The notes: a model not told the origin generated them from the letters alone. Shown: positions 1 to 5,157, counted from the stretch's first letter. The stretch is 6,276 nucleotides of DNA from Pseudomonadota bacterium (GCA_021790625.1 JAJYGL010000172.1:1-6276); one strand, 5' to 3'. A program made the numbers and translations.

Positions 1-302
1 CATCCGCGATAAATCCTTCCCAAATTCCTGATTCATCGTCACGCAAATTCAGCGCATTGATTGTTGCATCCCAATGATTAAAATCACCAATCACCGAGAT
101 GTTGGCGGCATTTGGCGCCCATACTGCAAACCAAATACCCTTGACGCCTTTAATTGTGCGTTTGTGAGAACCAAGCTTTTCGTACAGGCGAAAATGATTG
201 CTTTGTTTAAATAAATAAATAAATAAATTATTAAATATCGTGCTCTGTCAGCACGCTAGTGTTCAACCTTGTTGCCTTGGTGAGATTTGTTAACGAAGGC
301 AT
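1..302 (-). pseudogene. glgB: 1,4-alpha-glucan branching enzyme, 5' part, frame broken near the start
   Basis: GlgB makes alpha-1,6 branches in glycogen in the cytoplasm. Only the N-terminal region is in the window; the gene runs off the left edge. The minus-strand frame from about 232 down to 2 reads FRLYEKLGSH, then WFAVWAPNA and VIGDFNHWD, then SGIWEGFI, which is the classic start of the CBM48 module of GlgB. This frame has no ATG, GTG or TTG between its upstream stop (TGA at 248-250) and the conserved residues. A plausible original start is the ATG at 300-302, 16 nt after the BON gene stop. That frame runs 23 codons, ending LTEHDI, and hits TAA at 231-233. Joining LTEHDI to YLFKQSNHFRLYEKLGSH would give a normal GlgB N-terminus, so about 16 nt, built around an AAAT tract, appears to have been gained and to shift the frame. 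The Shine-Dalgarno signal before this ATG is weak. A sequencing or assembly error, or a recoding event, remains possible. The family call is strong; the inactivation is an inference. Confidence 0.72.
209..228. repeat. Tetranucleotide microsatellite (AAAT)5
   Basis: Five perfect AAAT units (ATTT on the minus strand) lie where codons 23-27 of glgB should be. One interrupted unit, read as ATTTAATA on the minus strand, precedes them. The expected coding sequence for the GlgB residues IYLF is itself three ATTT units, so the tract looks like an expansion of a natural slippage seed. The net gain over that simple version is 16 nt, which is one base out of frame. Confidence 0.9.
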
Positions 303-318
303 TTCTTGCTGGACAGCT

Positions 319-660
319 TTAATTTGAATGAACTTTTAAATTATTGTGTACGGCCCTTACTGATTTTATGTCTGTCGCAAGTGCCGTGGCACGAGCGGAT
401 TCTTTAGTGCTCTTAACGGTTCCGGTTAAATCGACAACACCATGATCGGTGCGAACGCTGATGTCTCGCCCTTTCACTAATTTGTCTTCAGCAAAACTTG
501 CTTTGACTTTTGCGGTGATGGCCGCATCATCCAGATATTCACCCGTGGTGTCGGTTGACGTATCTGTTGCATAAGAGAAAACCGGCGCGAGCAGTGCTGC
601 GGCCAAGATAATTCCTCCGACAAATTTGATAGTGGTTTCTTTGACTTGATCTTTGTTCAT
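319..660 (-). CDS. Periplasmic BON-domain protein (OsmY-like)
   Basis: Predicted 113-residue exported protein. Residues 1-31 form a signal peptide: lysines near the start, a hydrophobic stretch at 12-29 (VGGIILAAALLAPVF), and a likely cleavage after SYA at 31. Residues 43-111 form one BON domain, with the typical LDDAAITAKVKASF opening, the DISVRTDHGVVDLTGTV core and the closing VRAVHNNLKVH. BON domains bind membrane phospholipid or other envelope components; OsmY-type proteins act in the periplasm and are often stress-induced. The ATG at 658-660 was chosen because AGGAGAG lies 4 nt upstream and the signal peptide begins there. An in-frame ATG at 735 would add 25 polar residues before the signal peptide and lacks a good ribosome site. 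The gene ends 16 nt before the ATG of the broken glgB, so the two may be co-transcribed. The role is inferred from domain and location only. Confidence 0.85.
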   Translation of the reverse strand: MNKDQVKETTIKFVGGIILAAALLAPVFSYATDTSTDTTGEYLDDAAITAKVKASFAEDKLVKGRDISVRTDHGVVDLTGTVKSTKESARATALATDIKSVRAVHNNLKVHSN

Positions 661-715
661 GGGGCTCTCCTGATAATATTTGTTAAGATTTGACGAGGTG
701 TTCTGGTTGTTACTT

Positions 716-746
716 GATGCATCACCGATGCTCACCGATGCTCACC
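716..746. repeat. 10-bp tandem repeat, two exact copies plus one 11-bp variant
   Basis: GATGCTCACC occurs twice in tandem at 727-746, preceded by GATGCATCACC at 716-726. It lies 56-86 nt upstream of the BON gene start, in its likely leader or promoter region. No function can be read from the sequence. Confidence 0.8.
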
Positions 747-766
747 AAACGCTTGTCGGAGGTTTT

Positions 767-796
767 AAAAAAGCAGCCCCCTTTATTTTTTGGCTG
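767..796 (-). terminator. Weak terminator-like hairpin after the prenyltransferase gene
   Basis: Read on the minus strand, CAGCC (792-796) pairs with GGCTG (774-778) across a 13-nt loop and is followed by C and six T residues (772-767). The order fits a rho-independent terminator for minus-strand transcripts arriving from the prenyltransferase gene. The stem is only 5 bp and the loop is large, so this is a low-confidence call. Confidence 0.25.
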
Positions 797-800
797 AGCA

Positions 801-822
801 TATATTCATCTTCATGAATATA
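801..822. other. 9-bp inverted repeat with 4-nt spacer
   Basis: TATATTCAT and ATGAATATA are separated by CTTC. It is AT-rich and has no adjoining T-run, so it is not a typical terminator. It lies about 140 nt upstream of the BON gene start and could be an operator or a small RNA hairpin. The role is unknown. Confidence 0.5.
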
Positions 823-986
823 CTCATCATCGTAGGACGTCATGTTCATCTTTTCTGTGCGTTGCCGAACATAGTGCGCAGCCAAATATCACGGGTGATT
901 CGTCAGCGTTGATTGACGTAGTATTCTTGATGGGTCTGGGTGAGATGGCATCAGCGTCTGCGGCGCCAGATTGAAGAATCTGTATG

Positions 987-1027
987 CAAAGGAACCGCTG
1001 GTTTATTCCCACATGGCCACGATGACG
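987..1027 (+). repeat. Dispersed repeat copy with AACCGCTG core
   Basis: This plus-strand segment aligns without gaps to the minus strand of 2761-2801. By hand, 31 of 41 positions agree, including the shared blocks CAAAGGAACCGCTG and TCCCACATG. Here only one arm of the 2734-2797 fold-back is present, so this could be a decayed or partial copy of the same element. It lies just beyond the end of the prenyltransferase gene. Confidence 0.65.
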
Positions 1028-1074
1028 ATCGGGTGGGCGATCTGGCGGGCGATTGGGTAGGTGATTGGGTAGAA
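1027..1074. repeat. 12-bp tandem repeat, four copies
   Basis: The four consecutive units are GATCGGGTGGGC, GATCTGGCGGGC, GATTGGGTAGGT and GATTGGGTAGAA. The last ends 4 nt before the stop codon of the prenyltransferase gene on the minus strand, so the array lies directly in its 3' untranslated region. The unit spacing is exact and the sequences have diverged, suggesting an older duplication. Confidence 0.8.
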
Positions 1075-1078
1075 TCGA

Positions 1079-1957
1079 TCAGTGGATTTTTAGTACGGTC
1101 AGCGTGATTGCCAGCCAACCGATGCCAGTGATGATCAGGTGCGGGTCGGTCATTAAATCTTTTGCTGTGTCGCCACCCCGGGCATGGTGGTGCAGCAGGT
1201 ATAAATAGCGGAATATGCCATAAATGACAAAGGGCAAGGTGTAAAACAGTGCCTGGGTGCCATGGACTCTGACGGTTTCCGGACTGACTGTGTACAAGCC
1301 ATAACTCAGAATCGTGCAGGCGGCCGTAATGCCAGTGAGTTGGTCGAGTACCACAGGGCTGTAATCATCCAGCACGCGCCGTATGTTGGCGTGGTTTGCC
1401 TGCCCCGAGTTTTCCAGCAGCAACAATTCGGCGCGACGTTTGGCAAAACCGAGAAACAGGGTCAGCATCAATCCGGTCAGTAGCAACCATTGTGAAGGCG
1501 CGATATTGACGCCCAGCGTGCCGGCGAGAATGCGCAGCATGAAACCTGTCGCGATGATGAACACGTCGAGGATGACGACGTGCTTCAGACGCAACGAGTA
1601 GGCAATGTTGATGAGCAGATACAGGACAATGAATGTAACCGCTGTCCAGCCAACCCTTGTTGCGATGCTGAAAGCCAATAATGCCAGAAATCCGGTAAGC
1701 CACCAGGCAGTGGGGATGCTAACCGCACCGCTGGCGATGGGACGGTGGCGCTTGGCGGGATGCAAGCGGTCTGCCTGGACATCAAAAATATCGTTGAAGA
1801 CGTAGACACAACTGGCGGCCGCACAAAATGCCAGAAAAACCAGTCCGACATGAACAATGTCTGTCAGAGTTCTGTTTTGCGCGAATATGATGCCAAGCCA
1901 GACAAAACCGTTTTTAAGGTATTGGTGAGGGCGAATCAGTTTGATTATATTGTGCAT
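1079..1957 (-). CDS. UbiA-family prenyltransferase, decaprenyl-phosphate phosphoribosyltransferase type
   Basis: Integral membrane protein of 292 residues with about eight to nine hydrophobic helices. The first aspartate motif, N55-D-I-F-D59-V-Q-A-D63, is followed by R64, K69 and R72. The second conserved region is at 119-146, with D131, R142 and G146 in DVFIIATGFMLRILAG. K173-R-R-A-E at 173-177 and the C-terminal GGDTAKDLMTDPHLIITG also match the subgroup of actinobacterial decaprenyl-phosphate 5-phosphoribosyltransferase (DPPR synthase), as does the opening LIRPHQYLKN. That enzyme moves phosphoribose from PRPP to a polyprenyl phosphate as a first step to decaprenyl-phospho-arabinose. The exact substrate here is inferred; quinone or heme prenyltransferase is less likely from the motifs. 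The ATG at 1955-1957 has AGGAAAAA about 5-12 nt upstream. The gene appears monocistronic: a terminator precedes it and no partner genes are near. Confidence 0.82.
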   Translation of the reverse strand: MHNIIKLIRPHQYLKNGFVWLGIIFAQNRTLTDIVHVGLVFLAFCAAASCVYVFNDIFDVQADRLHPAKRHRPIASGAVSIPTAWWLTGFLALLAFSIATRVGWTAVTFIVLYLLINIAYSLRLKHVVILDVFIIATGFMLRILAGTLGVNIAPSQWLLLTGLMLTLFLGFAKRRAELLLLENSGQANHANIRRVLDDYSPVVLDQLTGITAACTILSYGLYTVSPETVRVHGTQALFYTLPFVIYGIFRYLYLLHHHARGGDTAKDLMTDPHLIITGIGWLAITLTVLKIH

Positions 1958-2021
1958 ATCGATTTTTCCTGCAAGGCAGGGAATCGGATTCTTACCCGGG
2001 TTGGATGAGCCAAAAATGGTT

Positions 2022-2072
2022 TGTCGATAATTGTTGGCTTGAAATTATACCGGAAGGAGTGAATCAGAACCG
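2022..2072 (-). promoter_or_regulatory. Candidate promoter of the prenyltransferase gene
   Basis: On the minus strand a perfect TATAAT lies at 2044-2049, 86 nt upstream of the prenyltransferase start and just after the terminator of the preceding gene. The -35 region is poor: GGTTCT at 16-nt spacing is the best match. The position between a terminator and a gene supports it. Confidence 0.45.
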
Positions 2073-2080
2073 GGAAAAGT

Positions 2081-2109
2081 AAAAAAACCGCTGGTTGACC
2101 AGCGGTTTT
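2081..2109 (-). terminator. Rho-independent terminator of the SCP2-like gene
   Basis: ACCAGCGG (2098-2105) pairs perfectly with CCGCTGGT (2088-2095) around a 2-nt spacer, flanked by TTTT on one side and seven A residues on the other. Read on the minus strand, the hairpin is followed by seven T residues. It begins about 30 nt after the stop codon of the 2140-2679 gene. The stem carries the AACCGCTGGTT sequence seen elsewhere in the window as a dispersed repeat. Confidence 0.85.
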
Positions 2110-2139
2110 CAGGGTGGTGTCAATAACCGTCATGCAAGA

Positions 2140-2679
2140 TCATTTGCCGGGGCAGATATCTTCATTTGATGGCACTTTACCTGCAAGAAGCAGGAATTGT
2201 GCAAAGGGTCCCATGACGCCCATGGCTTCCCATTTCGGGCCTTTAAACAGCAAATCGCCAAACATCATGGCGTGCATCGGGCCATATTTGCCAGCGCCCA
2301 TGTTGTGCCAATCCTTGGTGTCGGCATACATCAGGTAGTCGACAGAATAGTTGAGCGTCTGGTGTTCAACCTTGCCACCATAGCCGCATACGGCCTTGCC
2401 GTCTTTGTCATCGATGCGTAACTCGACCTGTTTGTGGCCCTCACAGTCGTTACGATACATGTGAATAATCTTGTAACCACGGCCACTGTTGTTGCCAATC
2501 CATTTCCCACCCAGCCCGTTGACCAATTGGGGTGTGTTGTTCCAGGCGGTACAAGCCTGGGTAGCCCATTCATCGGACATGAACACTGGTTTGTCATCGG
2601 CCAGCGCTAGCGCACTGCTGGCGACAGTCATAAAAATGGCGGTTTGTACGAAGCGTTGCAGAAAGCGAGGTGATTTCAT
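2140..2679 (-). CDS. Secreted protein, possibly with an SCP2-like lipid-binding domain
   Basis: A 179-residue exported protein. Residues 1-27 form a signal peptide (MKSPRFLQRF basic start, hydrophobic core to SSALALA) with likely cleavage A27|D28. The mature part has four cysteines (C43, C79, C98, C176), enough for two disulfides in the periplasm. Residues 110-168 (sterol carrier style: YGPMHAMMFGDLLFKGP, then AMGVMGPFAQFLLLAGKV) resemble the end of SCP2 domains, in which a GKLKxxGD turn and a final hydrophobic helix line a lipid pocket. That assignment is from memory of the family and is tentative. There is no lipobox. The ATG at 2677-2679 has GGAGA 7 nt upstream. The gene stands alone: a repeat-rich spacer separates it from the transaldolase gene upstream and a strong terminator follows. 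Ligand and role cannot be stated. Confidence 0.7.
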   Translation of the reverse strand: MKSPRFLQRFVQTAIFMTVASSALALADDKPVFMSDEWATQACTAWNNTPQLVNGLGGKWIGNNSGRGYKIIHMYRNDCEGHKQVELRIDDKDGKAVCGYGGKVEHQTLNYSVDYLMYADTKDWHNMGAGKYGPMHAMMFGDLLFKGPKWEAMGVMGPFAQFLLLAGKVPSNEDICPGK

Positions 2680-2697
2680 CCGTTGGTCTCCATCTTG

Positions 2698-2703
2698 ATT
2701 ATA
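2698..2703 (-). promoter_or_regulatory. Candidate -10 box for the SCP2-like gene
   Basis: A perfect TATAAT on the minus strand lies 18 nt before the start codon, with no convincing -35 at the right spacing. It would imply a leader of only about 12 nt, barely holding the GGAGA ribosome site. The region is AT-rich, so chance is possible. Confidence 0.25.
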
Positions 2704-2733
2704 TTGGCTGTTTGTTTATTTCGTTTTAGTTAT

Positions 2734-2797
2734 GGAACCGCTGATTGACCCCTCCATGAGCCGCGTCGCGAGCATGTGGGAGACAATCAGCGGTTCC
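2734..2797. repeat. 64-nt fold-back element with 14-bp perfect terminal inverted repeats
   Basis: GGAACCGCTGATTG at 2734-2747 is an exact inverted repeat of 2784-2797. The pairing continues inward in register with interruptions: CATG at 2755-2758 pairs with 2773-2776, and several C-G pairs lie between. The whole segment can therefore fold as one long hairpin without bulges. No T-run follows on the minus strand, so it is not a standard terminator. No target-site duplication is visible. Both arms match the dispersed AACCGCTG sequence at 987-1027. Confidence 0.8.
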
Positions 2798-2816
2798 TTT
2801 GATTTCGGCACAGTTC

Positions 2817-2843
2817 CCGAAGCGGTTACGTTACCCGCTTCGG
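2817..2843. other. Perfect 9-bp hairpin downstream of the transaldolase gene
   Basis: CCGAAGCGG (2817-2825) pairs with CCGCTTCGG (2835-2843) across a 9-nt loop. It lies about 110 nt after the transaldolase stop in its transcription direction. It is GC-rich and stable but lacks a T-tract, so it could stabilise the 3' end or be part of the adjacent fold-back element. A standard terminator is not supported. Confidence 0.55.
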
Positions 2844-2856
2844 CGCTGGCTGTCAA

Positions 2857-2898
2857 ATGTTGCATAAATGTTGCAGTTGATGTTGCAGTTGATGTTGC
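2857..2898. repeat. 11-12-bp tandem repeat based on ATGTTGC
   Basis: ATGTTGC recurs at 2857, 2868, 2880 and 2892. The unit ATGTTGCAGTTG is exact in the two central copies and the outer copies have diverged. The same heptamer occurs at 2957-2963, inside the last codons of the transaldolase gene, as part of the 10-nt palindrome TGTTGCAACA at 2958-2967. Confidence 0.8.
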
Positions 2899-2921
2899 AC
2901 ACCGAGGCGTCGTGATATTGG

Positions 2922-2941
2922 TTGTGAGATATTGTGAGATA
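2922..2941. repeat. 10-bp tandem duplication TTGTGAGATA
   Basis: Two exact adjacent copies lie 9 nt beyond the transaldolase stop codon, in its 3' untranslated region. A short duplication of this kind is consistent with replication slippage. Confidence 0.8.
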
Positions 2942-2950
2942 TCGATAGCG

Positions 2951-4027
2951 TCAGCAATGTTGCAACATATCCCGGAAGGCGTCTTCAAACAGGCGCAACC
3001 CTTCTTGTTGCAATGTATCGCCAACTTGATCCAGGAAAATGCCCAGATCTTCAATGCCGCGATAATCCTGCTCGACCTGGTCGATATTTTGTTCAATTGT
3101 GCTTGCAACATGACCGTGATCACGAAAGGCGTTCAACGTGGCGTCCGGGACGGTATTGATGGTTTCGGCACCAATCAGGTTATCCAGATACTGGACATCA
3201 GAATAGGCGGGATTTTTGGTGCCGGTGCTGGCCCACAACAGGTATTGCGGGCGGCAGCCTGTGTTGGCAAGTTCGGCAAATTTACTGCCGTGAAAAACGG
3301 TTTTATACAACTGGTAGGATAGCTTGGCGACGGCCAGTGCTGCGCGTCCGCGCAATGCCAACGCTTGTTCGCTGCCCAATGCTGTCAGCAATGGGTCGAC
3401 GTGGCTGTCGATGCGTGACAGAAACAGGCTGGCAACGGCTTTGACCCGTTCCGGGCTGCCGCCATTGGCAACCAACCTGTGCAATCCGCGCAGATAGGCG
3501 GCAAAAACGGCTGAAGTTTGTTGCAGAGAAAACAGCAGGGTGACGTTGACCGAGATGCCCTCGCTGGTGAGTTGTTCAAATGCCTGAATGCCGGCAAGGG
3601 TGGCAGGTACCTTGATCATCAGGTTGGGGCGGTTCACGGCTGCGCGCAGACGACGTGCTGCATGCAGGGTGCCTTCGGTATCGTCTGCCAGAAATGGCGA
3701 AACTTCGAGACTGACGTAACCATCGTTACCCTGCGTCGTGTGCCAGGTTTCGTGCAAAATGTCACAGGCAGCCTGGATGTCGGGAATGACCAGCGCTTCG
3801 TAACGTGCTTCGGCGTCATCAAGACGCGCTTTCAGCGCGATCATATCGTCGTGGTAGTACGGGCTTTCGGTGATTGCCTTGCGAAAAATAGCCGGGTTCG
3901 ACGTGACGCCGGAAACACCGTCTTCATTGACCAAACGTGCAAGGTCACCTTGCGCGATCAGGGTGCGTGACAGATTGTCCAGCCAGATGGACTGCCCCCA
4001 GGTTTTGATGCTGCCAAGTTTGCTCAT
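2951..4027 (-). CDS. tal: Transaldolase
   Basis: A 358-residue cytoplasmic enzyme of the non-oxidative pentose phosphate pathway. It moves a dihydroxyacetone unit from sedoheptulose 7-phosphate to glyceraldehyde 3-phosphate. Motifs in order are WLDNLSR at 15-21 with D17, GVTSNPAIF at 40-48, LEVSP at 107-111 with E108, and the Schiff-base lysine K139 in NLMIKVPAT. These are followed by SVNVTLLFS at 159-167, FLSRID at 202-207 and LWASTGTKNP at 264-273. The length and the WASTGTKNP block fit the longer bacterial Tal subgroup (about 360-370 residues) rather than the short 220-residue type or E. coli TalB. The ATG at 4025-4027 has AAGGAG 5 nt upstream. An array of six 8-bp repeats touches this ribosome site on its far side. 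The gene is divergent from cysM. No canonical terminator follows; the 3' side holds direct repeats and two hairpins. All catalytic motifs are intact. Confidence 0.95.
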   Translation of the reverse strand: MSKLGSIKTWGQSIWLDNLSRTLIAQGDLARLVNEDGVSGVTSNPAIFRKAITESPYYHDDMIALKARLDDAEARYEALVIPDIQAACDILHETWHTTQGNDGYVSLEVSPFLADDTEGTLHAARRLRAAVNRPNLMIKVPATLAGIQAFEQLTSEGISVNVTLLFSLQQTSAVFAAYLRGLHRLVANGGSPERVKAVASLFLSRIDSHVDPLLTALGSEQALALRGRAALAVAKLSYQLYKTVFHGSKFAELANTGCRPQYLLWASTGTKNPAYSDVQYLDNLIGAETINTVPDATLNAFRDHGHVASTIEQNIDQVEQDYRGIEDLGIFLDQVGDTLQQEGLRLFEDAFRDMLQHC

Positions 4028-4039
4028 ATTGTCTCCTTT

Positions 4040-4087
4040 GCCTATGTGCCTACGTGCCTATGTGCCTATTTGCCTATTTGCCTATTT
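4040..4087. repeat. 8-bp tandem repeat, six copies, next to the transaldolase ribosome site
   Basis: The six units on the plus strand are GCCTATGT, GCCTACGT, GCCTATGT and GCCTATTT three times, with no gaps. The last unit toward the gene ends 1 nt from the AAGGAG (4033-4038) of the transaldolase gene. On the minus strand each unit reads AxxTAGGC. The array therefore sits in the leader or promoter, where a change in copy number would alter spacing or leader structure. Confidence 0.92.
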
Positions 4088-4203
4088 TTAAGCCATTCAG
4101 CCAGCCAGTCGGATTTTACCTGCCTGATGGTAACGCTGTTTTGAGATTTGTGCCATCTTGCTGTGATGATAATTTTAAGGAAGATGGGATGGATGCCATA
4201 GAA

Positions 4204-4233
4204 CTGTTGTGAACGGCAAATTTGCGCTATGCT
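4204..4233 (+). promoter_or_regulatory. Candidate cysM promoter
   Basis: A -10-like TATGCT lies at 4228-4233, 27 nt before the cysM start. Possible -35 boxes are CTGTTG (4204-4209, 18-nt spacing) or TTGTGA (4207-4212, 15-nt spacing). Matches are modest. The location in the divergent tal-cysM spacer is the main support. Confidence 0.3.
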
Positions 4234-4260
4234 GGCAGCAGATTTTTGCAGGATATCACA

Positions 4261-5157
4261 ATGCCGGATTATGCGAGTATCGAACAAACGATAGGTCATA
4301 CACCATTGGTAAAATTGCAGCGCTTGCCTTGTGGTCGTGGCAATACAGTATTGTTGAAGCTGGAGGGCAACAATCCGGCCGGGTCGGTGAAGGACAGGGC
4401 GGCGTTTAGTATGATTCATGGTGCGGAAGCTCGCGGCCTGATTCGACCCGGCGATACCCTCATCGAGGCGACCAGCGGCAATACGGGTATAGCCTTGGCC
4501 ATGGCAGCAGCGGTACGGGGGTATCGTCTGGTTATTATCATGCCAGAGCACATGAGTATCGAACGGCGGCAAATCATGCGGGCTTATGGCGCTGAGTTGG
4601 TCTTGACCAGCAAGGCCGGTGGCATGGAGGCCGCCATCACGCTGGCACGGCAGATGCAGCAGGCCGGGCAGGGCATCATTCTTGACCAGTTTGGTAACGC
4701 AGATAACCCCATGGCGCATGTTTTGGGGACTGGCCCCGAGATTTGGCGCGATACGGACGGGGAGATTACCCACTTTGTCAGCAGCATGGGCACCACGGGC
4801 ACGATAACTGGTACGGCCCGTTACCTGAAAGCGCAGAATCCGGCGATTCGCATTGTTGGCGTACAACCGGCGGCTGGGGCGGAAATTCCGGGTATTCGTA
4901 CTTGGCCAGCCGAGTTTTTGCCGGCGATTTATGATGCGTCGCTGGTTGATGAAGTGATGTATGTCAGTCAGACTGACGCGGAAGAAACGGCGCGTGTGCT
5001 GGCGCGGCAGGAAGGCATTTTTGCCGGTATTTCTTCTGGCGGGGCGGCGTGGGCGGCGCTGACGCTGGCGCAGCAGACCAGTGATGCGACCATTGTTTCG
5101 ATTGCCTGTGATCGCGGCGATCGTTATTTGTCGACGGGCGTCTTTCCGGCTGTATGA
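4261..5157 (+). CDS. cysM: Cysteine synthase B (O-acetylserine sulfhydrylase B)
   Basis: A 298-residue PLP enzyme that makes cysteine from O-acetylserine with sulfide, or S-sulfocysteine with thiosulfate, in the cytoplasm. Visible motifs are IEQTIGHTPLVKLQR at 7-21, the PLP lysine K44 in NPAGSVKDRAA, the substrate loop TSGNTG at 71-76, the phosphate-binding GTTGT at 177-181, and GISSGGAA at 256-263. The CysM type, rather than CysK, is shown by IPGIRTWPAEFLP at 209-221 and by ACDRGDRYLSTGVF at 282-295; CysK usually has a GERYLST version there. The ATG at 4261 was chosen because AGGA lies 7 nt upstream and homologs begin here; an in-frame ATG at 4222 would add 13 residues without a ribosome site. 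It is the first gene of a plus-strand run, with tadA starting 38 nt after its stop. Thiosulfate use is inferred from the subfamily. Confidence 0.95.
   Translation: MPDYASIEQTIGHTPLVKLQRLPCGRGNTVLLKLEGNNPAGSVKDRAAFSMIHGAEARGLIRPGDTLIEATSGNTGIALAMAAAVRGYRLVIIMPEHMSIERRQIMRAYGAELVLTSKAGGMEAAITLARQMQQAGQGIILDQFGNADNPMAHVLGTGPEIWRDTDGEITHFVSSMGTTGTITGTARYLKAQNPAIRIVGVQPAAGAEIPGIRTWPAEFLPAIYDASLVDEVMYVSQTDAEETARVLARQEGIFAGISSGGAAWAALTLAQQTSDATIVSIACDRGDRYLSTGVFPAV

Larger units (their letters stand above)
736..1078. other. Gene-free spacer between the prenyltransferase and BON genes
   Basis: This stretch of about 340 bases has no convincing gene. From left to right it holds a weak minus-strand terminator-like hairpin (767-796), a 9-bp inverted repeat (801-822), a small 6-bp hairpin with loop GAAG (967-982), a copy of the dispersed AACCGCTG sequence (987-1027) and a 12-bp tandem repeat (1027-1074). 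The only open frame, 61 codons on the minus strand at 827-1012, has no ribosome site and no recognisable motif. The promoter of the BON gene should lie at the left end, but no clear -35/-10 pair was found. Confidence 0.6.

Noticed and set aside
209..236. Simple on/off phase switch of glgB by AAAT copy number
   Set aside because: The TAA at 231-233 precedes the repeat in the ATG frame, so changing unit number alone cannot restore reading in this allele.
661..735. N-terminal extension of the BON protein to an upstream ATG
   Set aside because: It would put 25 polar residues before the signal peptide, while a good AGGAG site marks the ATG at 660.
827..1012. 61-codon minus-strand open frame in the spacer
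   Set aside because: No ribosome site, no recognisable motif or signal peptide, and its start lies inside the dispersed repeat.
2857..2941. CRISPR-like array
   Set aside because: Units are 10-12 bp and directly adjacent, without unique spacers or cas genes.
2716..3123. 135-codon minus-strand frame through the tal end and spacer
   Set aside because: It overlaps tal in another frame, and its threonine/serine-rich part only reflects the 12-bp repeats.
2732..3322. 196-codon plus-strand open frame opposite the transaldolase 3' end
   Set aside because: It begins inside the fold-back hairpin, encodes low-complexity repeats from the tandem array and then antisense tal; no ribosome site.
4222..4260. 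Longer start for CysM
   Set aside because: No ribosome site, and the extra 13 residues are not part of the CysM family; AGGA precedes the ATG at 4261.
4066..4866. 266-codon minus-strand open frame opposite cysM
   Set aside because: It mirrors the coding strand of a clear cysM gene, has no family motif and no ribosome site; a shadow frame.
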